From the NCBI GenBank assembly GCA_934169775.1, contig CAKPOI010000032.1, forward strand, positions 1 to 15,550: a stretch of 15,550 nt of DNA. The letters are read 5' to 3'. The stretch is from an uncultured Clostridia bacterium (lineage in GTDB: Bacteria > Bacillota > Clostridia > TANB77 > CAG-508). Position numbers and translations under genes: made by a program. Positions 6,601 to 12,683 of the stretch are shown here, piece by piece; within the stretch, counting starts at the first letter, position 1, and each line of letters opens with the position of its first letter. The notes beneath the pieces are model-generated. The model worked only from the letters and a program-made list of their open reading frames with translations, did no database searches and had not been told where the DNA came from.

Positions 6601-7158
6601 ATGAACTTAAATTATATTGAATTTAACAAATGCAAAGATAAGAATAGAGTTAAAAAAATATATATTGAATCTTTTGAGAAGGGAGAAAGATTTCCGTTTT
6701 GGCTGTTAAAAAGATGTGCGAAAGAAAGTAATGTAATATTTAATGCAATTTATGATAATGATAAGTTAGTTGGATTTCAGTATACTATAAAATATGATAA
6801 TATAGCGTATTTAATGTATTTTGCAATAGATAATGACAAAAGAAATATAGGATATGGATCTGAAATTTTAAAACAATTAACGAATTCATATAATAATGTA
6901 TTACTAAGCATAGAAAGATCTACCAATCAAAAAGAGCTTAAATATAAAAGAAAACAGTTTTACTTAAGAAATGGATTTATAGCAACCAATAAATATATTA
7001 TAGATAACAATGTTGAATATGAATTATTATGTAATAATGATAATTTGAATATAACAAAAGAACTTTTACAAGGAAGATATATTAATATGACAAAATCAAA
7101 AATAATAAGATATATTATTAGTAAAATGTTTAATGTTAATGGTAGTTTTTATATGTAA
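6601..7158 (+). CDS. GNAT family N-acetyltransferase
   Basis: A 185-residue cytosolic protein with the GNAT fold signature: beta-strand LMYFAID followed by the acetyl-CoA pyrophosphate-binding loop RNIGYGSEIL (residues 81-90, the R/Q-x-x-G-x-G/A motif) and, later, the family-typical KQFYLRNGFIATN (about 118-130). The acceptor is not identifiable. The C-terminal 45 residues extend past the core and are basic. ATG 6601 is chosen because AGGTGG at 6587-6592 is 8 bases upstream; a nearby GTG at 6597 is out of frame. It follows the NAT_N/GNAT_C gene on the same strand. No terminator was found after it; the downstream riboswitch unit has its own promoter. Confidence 0.85.
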   Translation: MNLNYIEFNKCKDKNRVKKIYIESFEKGERFPFWLLKRCAKESNVIFNAIYDNDKLVGFQYTIKYDNIAYLMYFAIDNDKRNIGYGSEILKQLTNSYNNVLLSIERSTNQKELKYKRKQFYLRNGFIATNKYIIDNNVEYELLCNNDNLNITKELLQGRYINMTKSKIIRYIISKMFNVNGSFYM

Positions 7159-7269
7159 TATACCGAAAATTGTATTTAGTAAATGCTAAAGTGGGTATGA
7201 TATACTTATTAATAATTGGAATAAAGTTTATATCTTAAAAAGAAATATTACATTTTGTGACCAGAGATA

Positions 7270-7297
7270 TTTACATTTGTAAAAAATAATATATAAT
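7270..7297 (+). promoter_or_regulatory. Sigma-A promoter of the riboswitch-controlled gene
   Basis: TTTACA (7270-7275, five of six consensus bases) and a perfect TATAAT (7292-7297) are 16 bases apart. Transcription would begin around 7304-7308, just before the P1 helix of the riboswitch at 7313, which independently supports both assignments. Confidence 0.75.
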
Positions 7298-7312
7298 ATA
7301 GTAAAATATTTA

Positions 7313-7441
7313 CCTTATAAAGAGCATACGAGTGACTAGCACTTTGACTATGCAGCAACCTATTAAATTAGGTGCTAAAGCTAGAACGATAGGGAATTTT
7401 AATTTATTACATCCTCTTTATAAGTGAAAAAATAAGGAGGA
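7313..7441 (+). promoter_or_regulatory. SAM-I-class (S-box) riboswitch lacking P4, translational control
   Basis: The aptamer core fits the S-adenosylmethionine class I clan. P1 is CCTTAT (7313-7318) with ATAGGG (7389-7394), keeping the A-U/U-A pairs that contact SAM. J1/2 is AAAGAG. P2a is GCATA (7324-7328) with TATGC (7349-7353). A kink-turn has tandem G-A pairs (CGA 7329-7331 against GAC 7346-7348, bulge TTT). P2b is GTG-ACTAG-CAC (7332-7342). GCAACC and P3 follow: ACCTA (7358-7362) with TAGGT (7369-7373), then GCTAA. The pseudoknot pairs CTAG (7336-7339) with CTAG (7381-7384). J4/1 is GAACGAT. The usual P4 helix is absent. Expression platform: bases 7314-7324 pair perfectly over 11 bp with 7414-7424, or else 7412-7421 pair over 10 bp with 7432-7441, hiding the Shine-Dalgarno AAGGAGGA. 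SAM-stabilised P1 would therefore switch translation off. Confidence 0.85.
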
Positions 7442-7449
7442 ATTTTTAT

Positions 7450-8304
7450 ATGAAAAATAAAAGAAATAGTAATTATATATTACAAAATTTAGATAATGAA
7501 ATACCAGTATGTTATTGGACAATGTATATTGATAATTTTTTTGGAATAGAGAAAGCAGAGGAATTTTATGAATATCTTATTAATGCACATGGAATAATGA
7601 GAAAAAATGATATAAGAAAAATTATTAATCACATATCATTGTCTGTATATTCTTTTTCTGCAAAGGAACAAATAGCATTTATAGGGATTTATAGGTCAAT
7701 AGACATAAATAGTCCTGTTGTGAAAAATATGAAAAATGGATTTGAAAAAATACAGGAATTATATAGAAATAAAAATATGCAATTATCAAAAAAAATTAAA
7801 AAACTAGGATATTCATATACAACAATAAAAGGATATTGGAAAGATAGAAAAGAAAAAGATACATATCAACAAAATAATATTTTTGTTGTATTTAGTGAAA
7901 ATGAGGAACAAACAAAATTTAAAAATGATATGTGTAAATTAGCTCAATATTATAATTTAAATAGTGTTTTAATAACAGATATAATAAAAGATAATAACCC
8001 TAAAACTCTAATACAATCTAATCTATTTGGCACAAATACAGGTAATGAATTGGAAAATTTTCAGGATACGACAACAGAGGTAGTGGAAAAATATTTTTCA
8101 GATTTATGTGATACTAAGTTTTTATTTGATATACCTTATAAAAATAATAAAAAGATTTTAATTTTAGAAGATGATGCAATAAAAGAATATTATACACCTA
8201 AAAAACAAGAATTGGTTAAAAAATCTTTTGTAAATAGTTTTAATATGGGAATGTATAAACAGGCATTGCTAAATGATTTTTTGAATGAAAATTATAATAT
8301 TTAG
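7450..8304 (+). CDS. Unknown protein controlled by a SAM riboswitch
   Basis: A 284-residue soluble protein with no signal peptide or membrane segment, rich in Lys, Asn and Tyr. I do not recognise a characterised family. The middle part (about residues 85-235) runs: GFEKIQELYRNKNMQLSKKI, KLGYSYTTIKGYW, NIFVVFSEN, KLAQYYNLNSVLITD, NLFGTNTG, then KYFSDLCDTKFLFD. This order recalls small phage and bacterial proteins of the DUF3293 kind (a GY-x-x-x-x-x-G strand, a hydrophobic V-strand, then LAxxYNxxSVL), but that is a weak inference from memory. It has no methyltransferase SAM-binding GxGxG loop and does not look like a methionine synthesis or transport protein. ATG 7450 follows AAGGAGGA (7434-7441) at 8 bases, and that site is part of the riboswitch switch helix. 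With its own promoter and the terminator at 8414 it is a single-gene unit, expected to be expressed when SAM is scarce. Confidence 0.85.
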   Translation: MKNKRNSNYILQNLDNEIPVCYWTMYIDNFFGIEKAEEFYEYLINAHGIMRKNDIRKIINHISLSVYSFSAKEQIAFIGIYRSIDINSPVVKNMKNGFEKIQELYRNKNMQLSKKIKKLGYSYTTIKGYWKDRKEKDTYQQNNIFVVFSENEEQTKFKNDMCKLAQYYNLNSVLITDIIKDNNPKTLIQSNLFGTNTGNELENFQDTTTEVVEKYFSDLCDTKFLFDIPYKNNKKILILEDDAIKEYYTPKKQELVKKSFVNSFNMGMYKQALLNDFLNENYNI

Positions 8305-8413
8305 TTTTATAGTATAAAAAAATACTGTTCTTATTTTTGAAGAGGTCTTGAAAATAAAATATTTTCACTTTGTGTTGCGAAACAAAAAAGTTTCATATTG
8401 TTTCATATAATAT

Positions 8414-8450
8414 AAAAAATAGCAATTTTTGGATTGCTATTTTTTATTTT
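8414..8450 (+). terminator. Intrinsic terminator after the riboswitch-controlled gene
   Basis: AAAAAATAGCAAT (8414-8426) pairs with ATTGCTATTTTTT (8433-8445), a perfect 13-bp A/T-flanked stem with a 6-base loop followed by more T. It lies 110 bases after the stop codon. The intervening stretch has only a short AT-rich hairpin (GAAAATA-AAA-TATTTTC, 8350-8366). Confidence 0.85.
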
Positions 8451-8567
8451 TTATAGTAAAATAAGGAAGAACAAAAAAATTATTTTGTTTTTATCAATTG
8501 CTTATTTTTAGCACAATGAAAAGGCAAATATAAGTTTGAAATTAAAATAAAAAGTAAGGTTATGATT

Positions 8568-9092
8568 ATGAAAAAAATAGAAAAAATCCAAAAAGAACAG
8601 GAAAGTAAGAAAGCAAATAAAAAAAAGAAAGTGTTGTTTATATCTAGCACAGGTGGACACTTAGATGAATTGTTACAACTAAAGCCACTGTTTCAAAAAT
8701 ATGATTCATATATAATAACAGAAAAAGATAAATCAAATGAAAATTTAAAAGAAACATATGGTAAAAAATTATATTTTTTACCATATGGAACAAGATCAAA
8801 AATATTTACATATATTTTTAAGTATTTTTATTTATGTTTAAGAACAGTGTATTTATACTTTAGAATAAGACCAAAAGTAATAATAACAACAGGAACACAT
8901 ACAGCAGGGCCAATGTGTATATTAGGAAAAATATTTAGAAGCAAAATTGTATATATAGAAACAATAGCAAATACAAATAAAAAAACAGCAACTGGAAAAC
9001 TAATATATCCAATAGCTGATTTATTTATAGTACAATGGGAAGAAATGCTTAAATTATATCCAAAAGCATTGTATGGGGGGACAATATATTAA
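8568..9092 (+). CDS. pssD: Alg14-like glycosyltransferase subunit (PssD/EpsE type)
   Basis: This is the membrane-anchoring half of a split GT28-type glycosyltransferase, like eukaryotic Alg14 and bacterial PssD/CpsF, which recruits the catalytic Alg13-like partner to lipid-linked sugar precursors. Signatures are FISSTGGHLDELLQL (residues 24-38), an amphipathic/hydrophobic stretch 79-100 that likely binds the membrane, TTGTHTAGPMCILGKIF (107-123) and IVYIETIANTNKKTATGK. The 174 residues exceed the usual ~150 because of a lysine-rich N-terminal tail of about 20 residues. I choose ATG 8568 (AAGG at 8556-8559, 8 bases upstream) over ATG 8562. Its TAA overlaps the ATG of the partner gene by one base (TAATG), so the two are translationally coupled. 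The partner choice supports exopolysaccharide, capsule or glycolipid synthesis. The symbol is by family analogy. Confidence 0.9.
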   Translation: MKKIEKIQKEQESKKANKKKKVLFISSTGGHLDELLQLKPLFQKYDSYIITEKDKSNENLKETYGKKLYFLPYGTRSKIFTYIFKYFYLCLRTVYLYFRIRPKVIITTGTHTAGPMCILGKIFRSKIVYIETIANTNKKTATGKLIYPIADLFIVQWEEMLKLYPKALYGGTIY

Positions 9093-9592
9093 TGATATTA
9101 GTAATGTTAGGAACTCAAAATAATAGTTTTCATAGGTTATTAGATCAAATAGAACAATTAATAGAAAAAGAAGTAATACAAGAAGAAGTAATAGTACAAG
9201 CAGGTTACACAAAGTATAAAAGTAAAAATATGGAGATATTTGATTTGATACCAAAAGATGAGATAAAGAGATATCAGCAAGAGGCATCATATATAATAAC
9301 ACATGGAGGAGCAGGATCTATAATAACATCATTAAAACTTGATAAAAAGGTAATAGCAGTACCAAGAAAGCATGAATATGATGAACATGTAAATAATCAT
9401 CAAGAAGAAATAGTAGAACTCTTTAATAAGAAGGGATATATTTTAGGAATAAATGATGTAAGTGAATTAGAGGACGCAATAAAAAAAATACCAAGTTTTG
9501 AGCCTGTGAAGTATCAATCAGATAATAGTAAAATGCTATCAATTATAGAAAACTTTATTAATGCTTTTGGGGCCGGAGTCAAAAAACATTAA
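9092..9592 (+). CDS. pssE: Alg13-like glycosyltransferase subunit (PssE/EpsF type)
   Basis: Catalytic half of the split GT28 enzyme, binding the nucleotide sugar. The 166-residue protein opens with MILVMLGTQNNSFHRLLDQIE, typical of Alg13/PssE. The UDP-sugar-binding core is ITHGGAGSIITSLKLDKKVIAVPR (residues 69-92) followed by EHVNNHQEEIVELF, the GT28 C-terminal signature. It starts at ATG 9092, one base inside the stop of pssD; GGGGGG at 9075-9080 may serve as a weak binding site, so coupling probably matters. The last codons (about 9562-9589, encoding AFGAGVKKH) lie within an intergenic-type repeat that recurs 31 bases later, so the C-terminal tail may be repeat-derived. Product of the pair: unknown disaccharide-lipid intermediate. 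Confidence 0.92.
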   Translation: MILVMLGTQNNSFHRLLDQIEQLIEKEVIQEEVIVQAGYTKYKSKNMEIFDLIPKDEIKRYQQEASYIITHGGAGSIITSLKLDKKVIAVPRKHEYDEHVNNHQEEIVELFNKKGYILGINDVSELEDAIKKIPSFEPVKYQSDNSKMLSIIENFINAFGAGVKKH

Positions 9593-9617
9593 TGATTTTA
9601 GGGTCGGAGCCAAAAAA
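9565..9617. repeat. Two tandem copies of a GGGGxCGGAGxC repeat
   Basis: Positions 9565-9586 and 9596-9617 each hold a 22-base unit of the form TTTTGGGGCCGGAGTC plus six A, 31 bases apart, with 4 differences. The first copy is the coding end of pssE; the second is intergenic. A related unit, ATTTGGGGACGGAGC, begins the palindrome at 10811 and its complement ends it. The G-rich core stands out in an AT-rich genome. Confidence 0.7.
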
Positions 9618-9629
9618 TAATAAGGTACA

Positions 9630-9727
9630 GAAATTTGTTTTGCAAATTTCGCGCACGAACAAAGACGCGGACTTTAAAATGTTCCAATTAAGTGCTAATG
9701 TTATTAATGTCCGCTTTTGTTCTTGTG
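9630..9727. repeat. Two adjacent hairpins upstream of ruvB
   Basis: A perfect 8-bp hairpin GAAATTTG-TTTTG-CAAATTTC occupies 9630-9650. Directly after it, 9654-9727 forms a larger stem: GCGGAC (9667-9672) with GTCCGC (9709-9714), GAACAAA (9657-9663) with TTTGTTC (9716-9722), and CAC with GTG, separated by small bulges around a 36-base loop. Neither is followed by a T-run. The remaining bases to ruvB (9728-9806) show no clear promoter. Confidence 0.65.
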
Positions 9728-9806
9728 AACTAAAAAGTATTAAATTTTAGGTGAAAAAAGTGCTTATTATTGTGTTTGTGTATGTTTAAAGAGAGGACTG
9801 AAAAAA

Positions 9807-10811
9807 ATGGAAGATGAAAGACTAATAAATCCAGAGTTAGAAAATTCTGGGGAAGAAAGACTAGAAAATTCATTAAGGCCAAAAACTTTAGATGAATATA
9901 TTGGACAAGATAAAATAAAGGAAAATATGAAAATATATATAGAAGCGGCTAAGAAAAGGGGAGAGCCATTAGACCATGTTTTATTATATGGACCTCCTGG
10001 ATTAGGAAAAACAACTTTGTCTAATATTATATCAAATGAAATGAATTCAAATATAAAAATAACATCAGGTCCAGCAATTGAAAAACCAGGAGATTTAGCA
10101 GCATTGTTGACTAATTTATCAGAATTTGATGTTTTATTTATAGATGAAATTCACAGATTAAGTAAAAGTGTAGAAGAAATTTTATATCCGGCTTTAGAAG
10201 ATTATACATTAGATATTATAATAGGAAAAGGTCCAAGTGCAAGGTCTATTAGATTAGATTTGCCTAAATTTACATTAATAGGAGCTACAACTAAAGCAGG
10301 CTCGTTAACAACTCCATTAAGAGATAGATTTGGAATTGTACATAGGCTAGAATTATATTCTGTAGAAGACTTAGCAAAAATTGTAAAGCGTTCAGCAGGA
10401 ATATTAGAAGTACAAATAGATGAAAAAGCAGCAATTGAAATTGCTAAAAGATCTAGAGGAACCCCTAGAATTGCTAACCGATTACTAAAAAGAGTTAGAG
10501 ATTATGCTGCTGTTTTGGGAGATGGAGATGTTGACTTAAAAATTACGAAACTTGCACTTAATAAATTAGAAATAGATGAATTAGGTTTAGATGAAATAGA
10601 TAGAAAATTACTTGATACAATGATTGTACAATATGGTGGTAGACCAGTTGGAATAGAGGCTTTAGCAGCAACTATTGGTGAAGAAGTTGACACTTTGGAA
10701 GATGTATATGAACCATATTTAATTCAAATTGGATATGTGTCAAGAACTCCTAGAGGTAGAATAGTTTTACCTCCAGCATATAAGCATATGGGGTATGATT
10801 TTAGAGGGTGA
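9807..10811 (+). CDS. ruvB: Holliday junction branch migration ATPase RuvB
   Basis: RuvB is the hexameric AAA+ motor that, with RuvA, drives branch migration of Holliday junctions during recombinational repair. The 334 residues are the usual length. Seen in order: the N-terminal LRPKTLDEYIGQDKIKENM, Walker A GPPGLGKTT (residues 62-70), Walker B FIDEIHR (111-117), sensor 1 GATTKAGSLTTP (159-170) with the arginine-finger segment LRDRFG, and the C-terminal winged helix with GRPVGIEALAA and SRTPRGR. ATG 9807 follows GAGAGGA at 9791-9797. Unusually, no ruvA or ruvC is next to it. It sits between the split glycosyltransferase and two membrane glycosyltransferase genes, flanked on both sides by palindromic repeats. 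Confidence 0.98.
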   Translation: MEDERLINPELENSGEERLENSLRPKTLDEYIGQDKIKENMKIYIEAAKKRGEPLDHVLLYGPPGLGKTTLSNIISNEMNSNIKITSGPAIEKPGDLAALLTNLSEFDVLFIDEIHRLSKSVEEILYPALEDYTLDIIIGKGPSARSIRLDLPKFTLIGATTKAGSLTTPLRDRFGIVHRLELYSVEDLAKIVKRSAGILEVQIDEKAAIEIAKRSRGTPRIANRLLKRVRDYAAVLGDGDVDLKITKLALNKLEIDELGLDEIDRKLLDTMIVQYGGRPVGIEALAATIGEEVDTLEDVYEPYLIQIGYVSRTPRGRIVLPPAYKHMGYDFRG

Positions 10812-10900
10812 TTTGGGGACGGAGCAAAAATCATTAGAAAGGGACGGACGGAACTTAAATATTAAAAGTTATTTTTTGATTTTTTGTGTCCGTCCCCAAA
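10812..10900. repeat. GGGGACGGA palindromic element after ruvB
   Basis: The arms TTTGGGGACGGA (10812-10823) and TCCGTCCCCAAA (10889-10900) pair perfectly over 12 bases. A second helix, AAAAATCA (10826-10833) with TGATTTTT (10877-10884), and a third, AACTT (10852-10856) with AAGTT (10866-10870), continue the stem. The left arm contains a further GGGACGGACGG. The element starts one base after the ruvB stop. It resembles the GGGGACGG-type intergenic repeats common in Clostridia genomes (from memory) and has no T-run typical of a terminator. Confidence 0.8.
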
Positions 10901-10924
10901 AACACTTAAGGATAGGAAAGAAGT

Positions 10925-12601
10925 ATGAAAAAGGAAAAAATATTTGTGTTTTTTATGTTTATATCTCTATTTGGGTTTATATTGAGCACTATTTTGATAA
11001 ATCCATTAGGTGATTTAGACGAAATTTGGAATTATAATGTAGCGAGAAATATAGCAAAAGGATTAATACCATATAAAGATATAAGTACAATAACTACTCC
11101 ATTTTTGCCAATGCTAAATAGCATTTTTTTAAGATTTTTTGCTGATGAATTAATAGTAATGCGAATCTTAGCGGCGATTTTATTAATAGGAATTTTTTAT
11201 GTGATATATAAAATATTAAAAAATATTACAACTGAAAATAATATTAGTTTTATTATGACATTTGCCATAGCAATTTTATTCAGTAAAAGTTATTGCATAG
11301 ATTATAATTATATGACTTTGTTTTTAACATTGGTTTTAACTTATAATGAAATTTTGAAAAAGAAAAAATGTGAAATAAATAATAATCTTATATTAAATGA
11401 CAAAAATCAAATTCTATTTGACATAAAACAGGGAATTTTAGCGGGATTAGCTGTATGTACAAAACAGAGTATAGGATTTTTTGTTGCAATTGCAACTGTC
11501 ATATATCCTTTTTTAGAAATAAATGTAAGTAAAAAAGAAAAGATTTTTTCAAAACAAAAAATGAAACAAGTGGGTTTTAGAATTTGTGGAATAGCTATAC
11601 CTGGAATATTACTAGTTTTGTATTTGAATGCAACTGGTGCATGGAATGATTTTATAAGTTATGCTGTTAAAGGAATTTCTACTTTTAGTAATTCAATACC
11701 TTATAATATGTTATATAAAGAAAATACAATAATAGAAATACTTGCAAGAATTTTACCATTTGCAATTGGATTAGAAATATTATTAATACTTATATTTTTT
11801 ATAAAGGACTTAAAAAAAGCAAGAGAAATTAATGAATTAAATAATGTAGAGGGCAAAGGATTAACAAGTGATTTTAAATCTATCATCAAAATACTTACAG
11901 TGTATAGTTTACCAATGTTAATTGTCATTTATCCGATTTCTGATAGAATTCATTTTTTAATAGGAAGTTTAATGACATGGTTAGAAATTTTCTTTATAGT
12001 ATTTTGTGCTATTAAAAAGTTGATATATACTCGAAAATCAGGTAATAAAGAATTAGATTCAGGTAAAACAAAATTTAATAAAATCTCAAGTAAAATACTA
12101 TCATTTAATTGGAGTTTTATTTTTAAATCAATAATTATGGTAATTGGAATATTAATTTTTGATTTTATATTGTTAGTAACTTGCAATAATTTAGCAATAT
12201 ATATGCAGGAAGATTTAAATCAGGATGTTTTGCATTATCATGGAATAGAGATTTCAGAAAATTTAAAGGAAAGAATGAAAGCAATAGAAGAATTTACAGC
12301 TAAAAAGGAATCACAAGGAAAAAAGGTATATATATTAGATGCAGAAGCTGCTGTTTATAATATTCCAATTGAAAAATATACAAAAAATTATGATATGTTT
12401 TTAAAGGGAAATATAGGAAAAGATGGAGAAGAAGGAATAATAGATAAAATAAAAAGTAATTCTGAAAATGTTATTTATTTAATAAAACAGGATGGTTATT
12501 CTTTAAATTGGCAAACTCCTACAAAAGTGATAGACTATGTAAAAAATAATTTCAAAAAAATTGAAAATGTAGATATTTTTACTGCATATTTATTAAATTA
12601 A
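10925..12601 (+). CDS. Polytopic membrane glycosyltransferase-like protein (GT-C type)
   Basis: A 558-residue integral membrane protein with about ten or more hydrophobic helices; an N-terminal helix (residues 5-24) leads straight into GDLDEIWNYNVARNIAKGLIPYKDISTITTP (29-59). The acidic pair in the first extracytoplasmic loop (D30, D32, E33), followed by ARxxxxGxxPYKD, is the usual active-site region of GT39/GT83-like GT-C enzymes, which use polyprenyl-phosphate sugars. The last 130 residues (from about 425) form a non-membrane domain ending EIENVDIFTAYLLN-like after the final helix. ATG 10925 is preceded by GGAAAG at 10914-10919. It is 113 bases after ruvB, across a palindromic repeat, and 76 bases before another membrane glycosyltransferase-like gene. 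The exact sugar and acceptor are unknown; a cell-envelope polysaccharide role is inferred from fold and neighbours. Confidence 0.75.
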   Translation: MKKEKIFVFFMFISLFGFILSTILINPLGDLDEIWNYNVARNIAKGLIPYKDISTITTPFLPMLNSIFLRFFADELIVMRILAAILLIGIFYVIYKILKNITTENNISFIMTFAIAILFSKSYCIDYNYMTLFLTLVLTYNEILKKKKCEINNNLILNDKNQILFDIKQGILAGLAVCTKQSIGFFVAIATVIYPFLEINVSKKEKIFSKQKMKQVGFRICGIAIPGILLVLYLNATGAWNDFISYAVKGISTFSNSIPYNMLYKENTIIEILARILPFAIGLEILLILIFFIKDLKKAREINELNNVEGKGLTSDFKSIIKILTVYSLPMLIVIYPISDRIHFLIGSLMTWLEIFFIVFCAIKKLIYTRKSGNKELDSGKTKFNKISSKILSFNWSFIFKSIIMVIGILIFDFILLVTCNNLAIYMQEDLNQDVLHYHGIEISENLKERMKAIEEFTAKKESQGKKVYILDAEAAVYNIPIEKYTKNYDMFLKGNIGKDGEEGIIDKIKSNSENVIYLIKQDGYSLNWQTPTKVIDYVKNNFKKIENVDIFTAYLLN

Positions 12602-12683
12602 GTTTTGATGTGGTAAAAAAATTTTGCTTTTGAAGAATATTATTATGAGTGCTTTTTAGAAAAGTGAAGGGAAGAATTTGTAT

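Noticed and set aside
7313..7441. T-box or TPP riboswitch
   Set aside because: There is no T-box bulge sequence or specifier loop, and no TPP CUGAGA core. The conserved GCAACC, kink-turn and J4/1 order match the SAM-I clan instead.
9565..9617. Possible CRISPR or tandem-repeat array
   Set aside because: Only two imperfect units with a 9-base gap, no spacers and no cas genes.
9760..9789. Nine-codon leader ORF with its own AGGTGA site upstream of ruvB
   Set aside because: GTG start, hydrophobic product MLIIVFVYV and a stop 17 bases before ruvB. It has a plausible ribosome binding site but no attenuator structure follows, so it is probably chance or a gene remnant.
10795..11013. Plus-strand frame overlapping the ruvB end and the next gene
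   Set aside because: It runs through the palindromic repeat and into the out-of-frame start of the membrane glycosyltransferase gene; no ribosome binding site or domain.
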